A stretch of 51,065 nt of DNA. It comes from an uncultured Clostridia bacterium. Its GTDB lineage: Bacteria > Bacillota > Clostridia > Lutisporales > Lutisporaceae. The DNA is taken from positions 1 to 51,065 of the forward strand of contig CALGKJ010000117.1 in the NCBI GenBank assembly GCA_937930535.1, in the 5' to 3' direction. How positions within the stretch are numbered: the first letter of the stretch is position 1; every line of letters begins with the position of its first letter. The position numbers were made by a program, and so were the translations under genes. Below the pieces are notes generated by a model that made no database searches, had not been told where the DNA came from, and was given only the letters and a program-made list of their open reading frames with translations. Positions 34,799 to 44,322 of the stretch are shown here, piece after piece.

Positions 34799-36238
34799 CT
34801 AAAATGCTTTTTTGTCCAGATAGTACATAACAAGCTTTACTACCTCTTCAAGCCTTAAATCACTTACATCCTCAATATTATCCATATAGCTGTGATAGCC
34901 ATTTAAAAAGTCTTCATGTATCAGCAGTACCGACGGTACACCATAATCAGAGAAGCTTGCATGATCGCTTCCTCCACCATAGCCGCTCTTTGCATCTATT
35001 CCAAGATCTTTAGCATAGCCCAAAAGCTCACTTACCATGCTGGCATGCTTTTCCTCAGAAGCCATTATACTTAGAGGCATTTTTGCAGAAGCACCAACCA
35101 TGTCGAGATTAATCATAACTGCTTTATCCAAGGGATAAATAGGGTTTGATGCATATTCTCGTGAGCCTACCAAGCCAGTCTCCTCACCGTTAAATGCCAT
35201 AAACAATATAGTTCGCTTAGGTTTAAGCTTATTTTTTGTTACTAATCTTGCAATTTCCATCATAGCCGATGTTCCTGATGCATTGTCCAGAGCACCTGAG
35301 TTATAGGTTCCATTCATATTATCTCCCACATGATCAAAATGTGCTCCTATAATTATATATTCATCCTTCAGCTTTGGATCGCTTCCAGGAAGCAGACCGA
35401 TAACATTTGGAACTGACTTATTCCAATCGGATACAAACTCACATTTGAATCTTAAGCTGTTAAAATCCTCAGAAGCCTTTTTTATTGCATCAGCACCATC
35501 ATTATCAATATAAATGAAAGGTATGCTTTGTCTAAAGCCGCTTTCCCTCAATGGAACCATTACAAGCTCGCTGTTTCTTCTGCTATTGCTTGTTAAATCC
35601 ATATGGACTATTACAGCCAAAGCACCTGCCTCAGCACCAATCTGTAAAGCATCCCTTGTATTCAACATACCTCTGGTATTATCGCTGACGAATATTATCT
35701 TACCTTTGATATTTGCATTATCTGCCTTTAAATCCTTTGAATTTTCAAGAACATATATAGGCGCAGTAACATCTACACTGCCTTCACTTAAATTCATGAT
35801 TCTTATTGCAAAGTTATCTCCGTTTTCAAGCTCCTTTACCACATTTCCGCTCATATCAACCACATTCAGCAGGGGTTTTGAAGTAAAGCTATGTACCGCC
35901 TGCTTATAGTAGTGCAGATAATTTTCAGCTCCCTCGGGATTTTCAAGACCCAGCTCCTTAAAATAACTAGCAATATACTCCGCAGCCTTTAGATTCCCTT
36001 CAGTCCCTGTAAGTCGTCCTGCATATTTATCTGAAATAAGCTCGCTAAGTATACTTATCAGATTTTTTTCATCTATATGACTTTCATCACCCTGCAAGTT
36101 AACAAAGCCTGCCGTTATCTCTCCATTATTGCCAGAGCTTGGACTTACCGGCTGATCGTTATTTTGGCAGCCAGACAAAGCACTGGCTATTAGTATAATA
36201 ATCATAACAATTGCTGCGTATCTTTTCATTTTGTTCAA
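34799..36238 (-). CDS. M28 family zinc aminopeptidase, lipoprotein
   Basis: A 479-residue extracellular lipoprotein. The signal has lipobox ALSGC near residue 24. A PA-type insert domain lies near residues 125-265, and the M28 catalytic core follows: GAHFDHVGD, NASGTSAMMEIAR, FNGEETGLVGS with the catalytic glutamate, INLDMVG, and GYHSYMD. TTG start with AGGAGGG upstream (an ATG three codons later is possible). It removes N-terminal residues from peptides at the cell surface. Confidence 0.91.
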   Translation of the reverse strand: MNKMKRYAAIVMIIILIASALSGCQNNDQPVSPSSGNNGEITAGFVNLQGDESHIDEKNLISILSELISDKYAGRLTGTEGNLKAAEYIASYFKELGLENPEGAENYLHYYKQAVHSFTSKPLLNVVDMSGNVVKELENGDNFAIRIMNLSEGSVDVTAPIYVLENSKDLKADNANIKGKIIFVSDNTRGMLNTRDALQIGAEAGALAVIVHMDLTSNSRRNSELVMVPLRESGFRQSIPFIYIDNDGADAIKKASEDFNSLRFKCEFVSDWNKSVPNVIGLLPGSDPKLKDEYIIIGAHFDHVGDNMNGTYNSGALDNASGTSAMMEIARLVTKNKLKPKRTILFMAFNGEETGLVGSREYASNPIYPLDKAVMINLDMVGASAKMPLSIMASEEKHASMVSELLGYAKDLGIDAKSGYGGGSDHASFSDYGVPSVLLIHEDFLNGYHSYMDNIEDVSDLRLEEVVKLVMYYLDKKAF

Positions 36239-36441
36239 TTCAATCCCTCCTCAAAAAACTCCTAAAAAATAATATAGTTTAGTCTGCCCAATATAGTCAT
36301 CAACTATATAAATGGTGCTGTACAATTTGCCAGAAATAAATTTTCAGAATGTTATAATGATTATACCAGAAATTGTTTCTAATAAGGCATATAATTAATG
36401 AAAAAACTATGAATTGTTTATGAACTTTTATTTTTGGACAA

Positions 36442-36472
36442 AAATAAGCATGCCCTTAAAGCATGCTTATTT
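36442..36472 (-). terminator. Terminator after the formate dehydrogenase gene
   Basis: AAATAAGCATGC and GCATGCTTATTT form a 12-bp stem with a 7-nt loop; the minus strand continues TTTGTCC. Confidence 0.85.
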
Positions 36473-36482
36473 ATCATATATG

Positions 36483-39155
36483 CTATTTTGCTTGTATTGC
36501 TACAGCACAAACCTTTAATTCAGGGGTTTTTGAAACTGGATCCAGCTCGCTGTTTGTGAGGACATTGGCTGATGCTTCTGCGAAATGGAAGGGTATAAAC
36601 ACCACATTTTCATTGACTTTTTCAGTTAATCTGGCTTTTATATCCACTGTTCCTCTTCTTGAAGTAATTTTTATAACATCACCCTCACCAACACCAAGTT
36701 TTGCAGCAGCCGCAGGATTTATTTCAGCGTAGTTTTCTGAAACCTTTGCATTTAGTCCATCAACTCTGCCAGTCATAGTTCTTGTATGATAATGATATAA
36801 TACACGTCCTGTAGTTAGTATAAATGGATATTCCTTATCGGTAGTCTCTGCCGAATCCTTATGCTCTATCCCTTTAAACAAACCCTTACCCCTTGAGAAG
36901 CTTCCCTTATGCAGATAAGGTGTTCCTGCATGCTCTTTATTTGGACATGGCCATTGAATACCTACGCACTCCAATCTATCGTAGCTGATGCCTCCGTAGG
37001 ATGGAGTTACTGAAGCTATCTCATCCATAATCTCATCAGGACTGTTGTAGCTCTTATCATAGCCAAGCTTGTTCATAAGCTCCATCAGTATTACCCAGTC
37101 TGCTTTTGCACTTCCAGCAGGCTCAACAGCCTTTCTGACTCTTTGTACTCTTCTTTCAGTATTTGAGAATGTACCGTCTTTTTCCGCAAAAGCCGCTGCC
37201 GGCAATATAACATCTGCATACTCAGCAGTTTCAGTCATAAATATGTCCTGCACCACCAAGAAATCTACATGTTCAAGTACATGCTTTACATGATTGGTAT
37301 CAGGATCTGATACCATTGGATTTTCGCCCATTATGTACATGAATTTTATGCTGCCTTCTCCTGCTGCCTTCATCATTTCAGGCACTGTAAGACCCGGCTT
37401 TGATGAAAGCTTCACATTCCAAGCTGCTTCAAACTTTTCTATCACCTCTGGCTTTGCAACAGGCTGATATCCTGGGAATACATTTGGAAGTGCTCCCATA
37501 TCACAAGAGCCTTGAACATTGTTTTGTCCCCTTAGAGGATTGACTCCTGATGACTCCTTGCCTAGATTTCCGCAAAGCATAGCCAAGTTGGATATTGACA
37601 TAACATTGTTAACACCAGTACTATGCTGTGTTATACCCATGCAGTATATTATGCTTGCCTTTTCAGCAGAAGCGTATAGTCTTGCTGCTTTTCTGATATC
37701 CTCAGCACTAACCTCACATATTCCTGCTGCATACTCAGGAGTATACTTCTTCACTGCCGCTTCCAGCTCTTCAAAGTTTTCTGTTCTTTCAGCTATAAAC
37801 TCTTTATCCTGCAAGCCTTCTTCCAGAACTACATTCATCAATGCATTCAGCAGTGCTGTATTTGTACCGGGCTTTATCTTTAAGAATACCTCTGCATCCT
37901 TTGCCAAATCTATCTTTCTTGGCTCAGCTACTATTATTTTTGCGCCATTTAATCTGGCTTGTCTGATCTTTGCCCCAATAACAGGGTGATTTTCGGTTGT
38001 GTTTGATCCTAGTATAAATATTACATCTGTATTTAGTATTTCATTAATACCATTTGTCATAGCTCCGCTTCCTAATGTTGTTGCAAGACCTGCAACAGTT
38101 GAAGCATGTCAGAGGCGGGCGCAGTGGTCAATATTGTTTGTGCCAACCACCGCTCTAAAAAGCTTCTGCATCAGATAATTTTCTTCATTTGTACATCTAG
38201 CGGAAGAAAATCCTCCGAAGGCATCGGAACCATAGTTTTCCTTAACATTTCTCATTTTATCTGCAATCAGATCATATGCTTCATCCCATGTTGCCGCTAC
38301 AAAGCTGCCGTCCTTTTTGATTAAAGGAGTTTTTAGCCTATCTGGATGATCAATAAACCTATAGCCGTATTTGCCCTTAACACATAGGAGTCCATCATTT
38401 GGAGCCATATTTACAGGCTCTACTCCTACCACCTTGTTATCCTTAACCTGTAAGTCCATCTGACAGCCTACGCCGCAGTATGAACAGGTTGTTCTTACAG
38501 TTTTTACTTCCCAGCTTCTGAATTTAGCATGATTCTTAGAGCTTAAAGCCCCAACCGGACATGCGGATACACAGTTTCCACAGGATACACATGTGGATTG
38601 CTCAAGCTCTCTGTCATAGGGTATACCTACATGAGTGTTAAATCCTCTGCTGTTATAGTTTATTGCGCCAGTACATTGAAGCTCATTATCTACCCTTATA
38701 CATTTACCACACATTATACATTTGTTTCTGTCCAAGCTGAAGAAAGGGTTGCTGTCATCTATAGGATAGTTTTTCTTTGTTCCAACTATTCCGCTTTCCT
38801 TTATGTCATATTCATAACAGTAATCTTGCAGCTTGCAGTTTCCAGCCTTTTCACAGGTCAAGCAGTCCAAAGGATGGTTTGCCAGTATCAGCCTTAATAT
38901 ATCCTTTCTTGTTTCTATAACGCTTGGCGAATGAGTTTGTACTATCATTCCCTCTGTTACAGGAACAGTACAGGATGCCATCAAGGATCTTGCTCCTGCC
39001 ACCTCCACAACGCAGATTCTGCATGCACCATGTGCTACCAATCTTTCATCATAGCAAAAAGTAGGTATTTTGATGCCTATGCTTTCAGCCGCTTTCAGTA
39101 TAGTAGTACCATTAGCAGCTTGTACCTTTTGACCGTTTATAGTCAGATTCACCAT
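36483..39155 (-). CDS. fdhA: Formate dehydrogenase, selenocysteine-containing catalytic subunit
   Basis: An 890-residue Mo/W-bis-MGD enzyme that interconverts formate and CO2. The N-terminal NuoG-like part has a [2Fe-2S] site (FCYDERLVAHGACRICVVE), a His-Cys4-type [4Fe-4S] site (CLTCEKAGNCKLQ) and two clusters (CIMCGKCIR, CVSCGNCVSACPVGA). The catalytic domain starts with TTCSYCGVGCQMDL. An in-frame TGA at codon 349 falls exactly where selenocysteine stands in the FDH active site (DHCARLUHASTVAG) and is followed by a strong SECIS hairpin. Automated calling would split it in two. No flavin or NAD subunit is adjacent; the next gene upstream encodes a hydrogenase with a matching N-terminal wire. 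Confidence 0.95.
38079..38111 (-). promoter_or_regulatory. Bacterial SECIS element (formate dehydrogenase)
   Basis: After the TGA (38111-38109) and 11 nt, TGTTGCA and TGCAACA form a perfect 7-bp stem around loop GGTCT. The GGTCT loop is the one in the classic E. coli fdhF SECIS. Confidence 0.9.
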
Positions 39156-39198
39156 ATCTCTATACGTCCCCCTTTACTTAATATATAGTTTCTTTTAC

Positions 39199-39220
39199 TT
39201 ATAGAGTTGCTAATTTATAA
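39199..39220 (+). repeat. Dispersed hairpin element, copy G (fragment)
   Basis: TTATAGAGTTGCTAATTTAT followed by AA resembles the 3' arm of the element with one or two changes. It lies 44 nt upstream of the leftward formate dehydrogenase start codon. Confidence 0.5.
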
Positions 39221-39383
39221 ATATCAATAACAAAAGCTTAGTGTTTGATAAAGCTTGTTACCATATACATACATATTGTATGTTGTAAGTTAATAAACAT
39301 AAACAATATGTAATTTAACATTATTTCACTCATTTACTATAATACACCGCTGTTATTTTTTTATCAAGCTAATTTCGACAAAA

Positions 39384-39418
39384 AAATATAATCTGCATAT
39401 AAAACACAGATTATATTT
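39384..39418 (-). terminator. Terminator after hydA
   Basis: AAATATAATCTG and CAGATTATATTT form a perfect 12-bp stem; the minus strand continues TTTTGTCG. It separates hydA from fdhA, so the two are probably distinct transcripts. The rest of 39156-39456 holds no gene. Confidence 0.8.
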
Positions 39419-39456
39419 TATATCAAATTTTAAAATTTTTGTAGGATAAGCTTAAG

Positions 39457-41193
39457 TTATACTCTTTCTCTCTTAGTATAGTGAGTGTGCAGCAAATGAT
39501 GAGCTTTATGGCTGTTTGGTTTTTCCAGATATTCATCATAAAGTGCCTTCACTTCTGGATTTTCGTGAGATTTTCTAAGCTTTCTTTCTCTATCTATAGT
39601 GTATAAGCCTTCTGCTCTTAATCTCTTAACCTCATCAGTCTTTTCCTTATCCATTATGATTGGCTGTCCGCCGCCGTTTATGCAGCCTCCTGGACATCCC
39701 ATAACCTCAACGAAGTGGTAGTTAGCTTCTCCAGATCTGATTCTGTCTAAAAGCTTTCCTGCATTTGCTGTACCATGAGCTACAGCAACCTTTACATCCA
39801 TACCGTTGATATTAACTGATGCTTCTTTTATGCCGTCTAGTCCTCTTACAGGCATATACTCAATTTCCTTTAAGTCTTGACCTGTCAGTATGTCAGCAAC
39901 TGTTCTCAATGCCGCTTCCATAACTCCGCCTGTTGCTCCGAATATAACACCTGCGCCAGTTGAATCTCCAAGAATTGTATCATAGGAGCCTTTTTCTAAC
40001 GCTTTAAAGTCTATTCTTGCTTGCTTGATCATTTTAGCAAGCTCTCTTGTTGTTATTACTGCATCAACATCAGCTAGACCTTCAACCTTCATTTCATCTC
40101 TGCCAGCCTCATACTTTTTAGCTGTACATGGCATAACTGAAACAACAAACATTTTCTTAGGATCTACTCCAGCTTTTTGAGCGTAGTAGGATTTTGCAAC
40201 TGCACCAAACATTTGCTGTGGTGATTTGCAGCTTGAAAGATTTTCTAAGAAATCGTGGTGATTGTGTTCACAGAATTTTATCCAGCCTGGTGAACATGAA
40301 GTAATCAATGGAAGCTTGCCGCCGTTGTTTATTCTGCTTAATAATTCTGTGCCTTCTTCAAGTATTGTAAGGTCAGCACTAAAGTTTGTATCAAATACTT
40401 TGTCAAAGCCTAATCTCTTAAGAGCAGCTATCATTTGTCCTTCTACATTAGTTCCAACTTCCATTCCAAATTCTTCGCCAAGAGCGACTCTAACTGCTGG
40501 AGCTGTTTGAACTACTACATGCATATCTGAATCTGCTAATGCATCCCATACCTTTTCAGTATCATCCTTCTCTTTTAACGCGCCTACAGGACAGAATTTT
40601 ATACATTGTCCGCAGTTGATACATCTTACTTCATTTAATCCCTTATCAAAGGAGGTAGTAACAGTTGTACGTACACCTCTTCTAGCAAAGTCTATTGCGC
40701 CTGTTTCTTGAACATTTTTGCATATCTTAATACATCTTCCGCAAAGTATACATTTATTCTGATCTCTAACTATTGCTGGTGAAGTGCTGTCTACTGCATA
40801 ATTTATCTTTTCGCCTTCAAATCTTACTTTTTCTACACCCAGCTCTTCGGACAGTTTTTGAAGCTCACAGTTAAGGTTTCTTGCACAAGTCAGACATTCT
40901 CTTTCGTGACGGGCAAGCATAAGCTCAAGTATCATTTTTCTAGAGTTTCTTACTGTTGGTGAGTTTGTCTTAACTACCATACCTTCTGCTGCTGGAAGTA
41001 CACATGATGCTTGAAGTGATCTTGCGCCTTGAACCTCTACAACACACATTCTGCATGATCCAACCTCATTTATATCCTTCAAATAGCATAAGGTTGGAAT
41101 ATCAATATTTAATGATTTTGCAGCTTGCAGAACTGTTGATCCCTTCGGAACCTGCGTTGTGATACCATCAATAGTAATGTTAATCATTTCCAT
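39457..41193 (-). CDS. hydA: [FeFe] hydrogenase catalytic subunit with NuoG-like N-terminus
   Basis: A 578-residue group A hydrogenase. The [2Fe-2S] domain (LCYLKDINEVGSCRMCVVE), the His-Cys site (HERECLTCARNLNCEL) and two [4Fe-4S] motifs (CILCGRCIKICK, CINCGQCIKFCPVGA) lead to the H-cluster domain. L1 is TSCSPGW near residue 300, L2 is MPCTAKKYE and L3 is EVMGCPGGCINGGGQP. The serine in L1 replaces the second cysteine of TSCCPGW, as in many NAD-linked multimeric enzymes (from memory). HydB and HydC flavin subunits are absent from the window. GGGGGA precedes the ATG. Confidence 0.95.
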   Translation of the reverse strand: MEMINITIDGITTQVPKGSTVLQAAKSLNIDIPTLCYLKDINEVGSCRMCVVEVQGARSLQASCVLPAAEGMVVKTNSPTVRNSRKMILELMLARHERECLTCARNLNCELQKLSEELGVEKVRFEGEKINYAVDSTSPAIVRDQNKCILCGRCIKICKNVQETGAIDFARRGVRTTVTTSFDKGLNEVRCINCGQCIKFCPVGALKEKDDTEKVWDALADSDMHVVVQTAPAVRVALGEEFGMEVGTNVEGQMIAALKRLGFDKVFDTNFSADLTILEEGTELLSRINNGGKLPLITSCSPGWIKFCEHNHHDFLENLSSCKSPQQMFGAVAKSYYAQKAGVDPKKMFVVSVMPCTAKKYEAGRDEMKVEGLADVDAVITTRELAKMIKQARIDFKALEKGSYDTILGDSTGAGVIFGATGGVMEAALRTVADILTGQDLKEIEYMPVRGLDGIKEASVNINGMDVKVAVAHGTANAGKLLDRIRSGEANYHFVEVMGCPGGCINGGGQPIIMDKEKTDEVKRLRAEGLYTIDRERKLRKSHENPEVKALYDEYLEKPNSHKAHHLLHTHYTKRERV

Positions 41194-41240
41194 GTTATAG
41201 TTTCCCCCTGTTTTGATAAAATATTATTTACATATGCAAG

Positions 41241-41284
41241 TCTTAACGAAAAGTATTTTGAGTTTTAGAGTTGGTTATCTATAA
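41241..41284 (+). repeat. Dispersed hairpin element, copy E (3' half)
   Basis: TCTTAACGAAAAGTATTTTG followed by AGTTTTAGAGTTGGTTATCT is identical to the matching part of copy A. It lies 48 nt upstream of the hydA start codon, opposite in strand. Confidence 0.82.
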
Positions 41285-41815
41285 GAAAGCATTAGATATT
41301 TTATATTAAATATCACTAGAAAAAGCTTCCTCTAGTGCCTTCTTTATATACAGGATAAATAGCATTTTGCAAATAATTATGTAATTTACTAAGTGCCATT
41401 TATATAGTAATATATATCCTATGCGGCTGATTATTTACATAGCTTTGCACTTACTTACAGCTTCTGTGATATATATCACTGCTATATCAATGGTTTATTA
41501 TTATTATACATATATACCAGTTTTCATCATAGCTATAAAATAATAAACTTGATAAAATTCTCACAATAACATGATAACTAAATACGACAATATTGTCAAC
41601 AAAATAACACATCAGAGACTTATAATTTATAGCCTTGGAGGTAATAAATTATTCATAATTTTGGAATTGGAAATTTATGCTCCAATAATAATTATTATTA
41701 ATAATAGCTGTATTCTATTTCATTTTCCTTATAGTTATATTATAATGAAATAGAAGTATGTTGATTTTTTAACAAACTAATATATATATCTTCTAATTAC
41801 AAAGGAGAGCCAAAT
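41285..41815. other. Divergent region between hydA and hydE
   Basis: AT-rich and without a convincing gene; a 60-codon frame at 41571-41753 has no ribosome binding site. This region must hold the promoters of hydA and of the hydEGF operon. No clear Rex-type operator was found. Confidence 0.4.
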
Positions 41816-42868
41816 ATGGAAACAAAATACGAAGTAATAAACCAGCTGTCTCAAAAAGCATATTCAAAAACATCATTAAGTAAAGATGAAATAATTGAAC
41901 TGCTCTCATGCCCCGAAGAATATACCCATTTGATATTTGATGTGGCTGACAAGCTGCGCAAGGAGGAAGTCGGAGACGAAGTACATCTTCGAGGTCTTAT
42001 AGAGTTCTCTAATATTTGCAAAAGAAACTGTGAATACTGCGGCTTAAGAAGAGATAACCAAAACCTGCTCCGCTACAGGCTGGAAGTAGATGAAATAATA
42101 GCTACTGCAAAAAATGCAGAAAGCTTGGGCTATAGAAGCGTCGTGATGCAGTCGGGAGAGGACGGCTTCTATACTGCTGAAAAGATTGCCACAGTAGTAG
42201 ATGGCATAAAAAACAGCACTGATCTTGCAGTTACCCTATCCTGCGGTGAGTTCAGCAAGCAGGACTACAAAATGATGAAAAATGCAGGAGCTGACAGATA
42301 TCTGCTGCGTTTTGAAACCTCAAACAAAGAGCTTTATCAAGCTTTACATCCTGACTCAGATTATGAAAATAGAATACAATGTCTGCATAATCTGAAGGAA
42401 CTGGACTATCAGGTGGGAAGCGGCTTTATGGTTGGTCTTCCCGGTGAAACTGTTGAAATACTAGCTGATAATCTGTTACTATTAAAAGAGCTAGATGTGG
42501 ATATGGCAGGCATTGGTCCATTTATTCCAAACCCTGATACAAAGCTTGCAAATGAAAAAGGCGGTCTGCTGATTGACAGCCTCAAGGCAGTTGCTATGGC
42601 AAGACTGATACTAAGGAACGCCCACATACCGGCAACCACAGCCATGGGCAGTCTTGATCCAAAGGGCAGAGAAAAAGCCTTAAACTCAGGAGCAAATGTA
42701 GTAATGCCCAACGTATCCCCAATGAAGTTCCGTGAGCTGTACGCTCTATACCCGAATAAAATATGTATCACCGACGACCCCGGACATTGCAGAAACTGCA
42801 TAACGGGTAAGATACATGCTCTAGGAAGAAGCGTAGCAAAGGATCATGGACATTCTTTGAAGAGATAA
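41816..42868 (+). CDS. hydE: H-cluster maturase HydE (radical SAM)
   Basis: A 350-residue radical SAM protein acting in assembly of the dithiomethylamine ligand of the [FeFe] H-cluster. The SAM cluster motif is ICKRNCEYCGLR (CX3CX2C) near residue 63. MQSGEDGFY and FMVGLPGETVE follow in the barrel, and GHCRNC lies near the C-terminus. AAAGGAG precedes the ATG. It is the first gene of the operon hydE-hydG-hydF. Confidence 0.96.
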   Translation: METKYEVINQLSQKAYSKTSLSKDEIIELLSCPEEYTHLIFDVADKLRKEEVGDEVHLRGLIEFSNICKRNCEYCGLRRDNQNLLRYRLEVDEIIATAKNAESLGYRSVVMQSGEDGFYTAEKIATVVDGIKNSTDLAVTLSCGEFSKQDYKMMKNAGADRYLLRFETSNKELYQALHPDSDYENRIQCLHNLKELDYQVGSGFMVGLPGETVEILADNLLLLKELDVDMAGIGPFIPNPDTKLANEKGGLLIDSLKAVAMARLILRNAHIPATTAMGSLDPKGREKALNSGANVVMPNVSPMKFRELYALYPNKICITDDPGHCRNCITGKIHALGRSVAKDHGHSLKR

Positions 42869-42895
42869 CAGATTAATATATAAGGAGATAATTTC

Positions 42896-44311
42896 ATGAC
42901 TATTCAAAGCAAAGCATACACTGCTGATTTCATAGATGAAAACAAAATAAACGCCATATTGGAGGCAGCAAAAAATACTAATAGTAACGAGCTGGATGTC
43001 ATACTGCAAAAAGCAGAAAAGGCTTATGGGCTTACAATGGAAGAAACCGCAAAGCTGCTTAATGTTAATGACCCTGCAACCCTAAACAAAATTTTCAGCG
43101 CAGCACATAAGGTTAAGGAACAGATATATGGCAAAAGAGTAGTTATATTTGCCCCCCTCTATGTAAGCAACTATTGTGTAAATTCCTGCAAGTACTGCGG
43201 CTATGGCTGCAATAACAGTATACTCCGAAAAAAGCTTGCAAAGGACGAAATAGTTGAGGAAGTCAAGGTTCTGGAAGCAATGGGACATAAAAGAATAGCA
43301 CTGGAGGCAGGCGAAGACCCAGTCAACTGTGATATAGATTATATTATAGATGCCATAAATACTATATATGATATAAAATTTGAAAATGGCAGTATAAGAA
43401 GAATAAATGTAAACATAGCTTCCACAACTGTAGAAAACTACAAGAAGCTGAAAGCAGCTAATATAGGGACATATATATTGTTTCAGGAAAGCTATCATCG
43501 TGATACCTACAAAAAAATGCATACAAAAGGTCCGAAGCACGATTATGATTACCACACCACAGCCTTTGACAGAGCTATGGAGGCAGGAATTGATGATGTA
43601 GGAGCTGGAGTACTGTTTGGACTATACGACTATAAATTTGAGGTTATGGGGCTTTTAATGCACTCTGATCATCTTGAAAAACAGTTTGGCTGCGGTCCTC
43701 ATACAATATCAGTACCCAGACTAAAGCCGGCAGAAGGCGTTAATATACAGGAATACCCATACCTTGTCAACGACGAGGATTTTAAAAAGATAGTGGCTAT
43801 ACTCAGGCTTGCTGTGCCATATACCGGCATCATATTATCCACCAGAGAAAATGCAAAGCTTCGTGATGAAATAATAAACTACGGAGTATCTCAGATAAGT
43901 GCCGGATCTTGTACAGGAGTAGGCGGCTATAAAAGTGAAGCCTGTGAACATACAGTCAATGAAACAGCTCAGTTTAATGTAGAGGATCACAGATCACCGG
44001 ATGAAATCATCCAAAGCCTCTGCGCAGCAGGCTATATACCAAGCTACTGTACCGCCTGCTATAGACAGGGCAGAGTCGGAGACAGATTTATGCAGCTTGC
44101 TAAGACAGGCAACATACATAATGTCTGTCAGCCCAACGCCATACTTACCTTCCAGGAATACCTGCTTGACTACGCCTCCCCGGAAACTATAGCAGCAGGA
44201 GAGGAAACTATAAAACAGCACCTTGAAGAAATAACAAATGAAAAAGTCAAGGAAGTCACAAAACAAAGATTGGAAGAAATTAAAAAAGGCAAACGAGACC
44301 TTTATTTATAG
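42896..44311 (+). CDS. hydG: H-cluster maturase HydG (tyrosine lyase, radical SAM)
   Basis: A 471-residue radical SAM enzyme that cleaves tyrosine to p-cresol, CO and cyanide for the H-cluster. The N-terminal cluster motif is NYCVNSCKYCGYG near residue 95. The C-terminal auxiliary cluster motif is CTACYRQGRVGDRFM followed by a third cysteine in HNVCQPNA, the HydG hallmark that sets it apart from ThiH. GGAGA precedes the ATG; 27 nt after hydE. Confidence 0.97.
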   Translation: MTIQSKAYTADFIDENKINAILEAAKNTNSNELDVILQKAEKAYGLTMEETAKLLNVNDPATLNKIFSAAHKVKEQIYGKRVVIFAPLYVSNYCVNSCKYCGYGCNNSILRKKLAKDEIVEEVKVLEAMGHKRIALEAGEDPVNCDIDYIIDAINTIYDIKFENGSIRRINVNIASTTVENYKKLKAANIGTYILFQESYHRDTYKKMHTKGPKHDYDYHTTAFDRAMEAGIDDVGAGVLFGLYDYKFEVMGLLMHSDHLEKQFGCGPHTISVPRLKPAEGVNIQEYPYLVNDEDFKKIVAILRLAVPYTGIILSTRENAKLRDEIINYGVSQISAGSCTGVGGYKSEACEHTVNETAQFNVEDHRSPDEIIQSLCAAGYIPSYCTACYRQGRVGDRFMQLAKTGNIHNVCQPNAILTFQEYLLDYASPETIAAGEETIKQHLEEITNEKVKEVTKQRLEEIKKGKRDLYL

Positions 44312-44322
44312 GAGGAAACCTT

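Noticed and set aside
37519-37989. 156-codon plus-strand ORF inside the formate dehydrogenase gene
   Set aside because: It is antisense to a conserved catalytic domain and has no RBS or family.
39223-39330. Rex-type redox operator upstream of fdhA
   Set aside because: A GTTAATA-AACA-TAAACAA word near 39284-39303 has only one half close to the Rex consensus; not enough to call.
41571-41753. 60-codon ORF upstream of hydE
   Set aside because: No RBS and AT-driven composition (runs of isoleucine).
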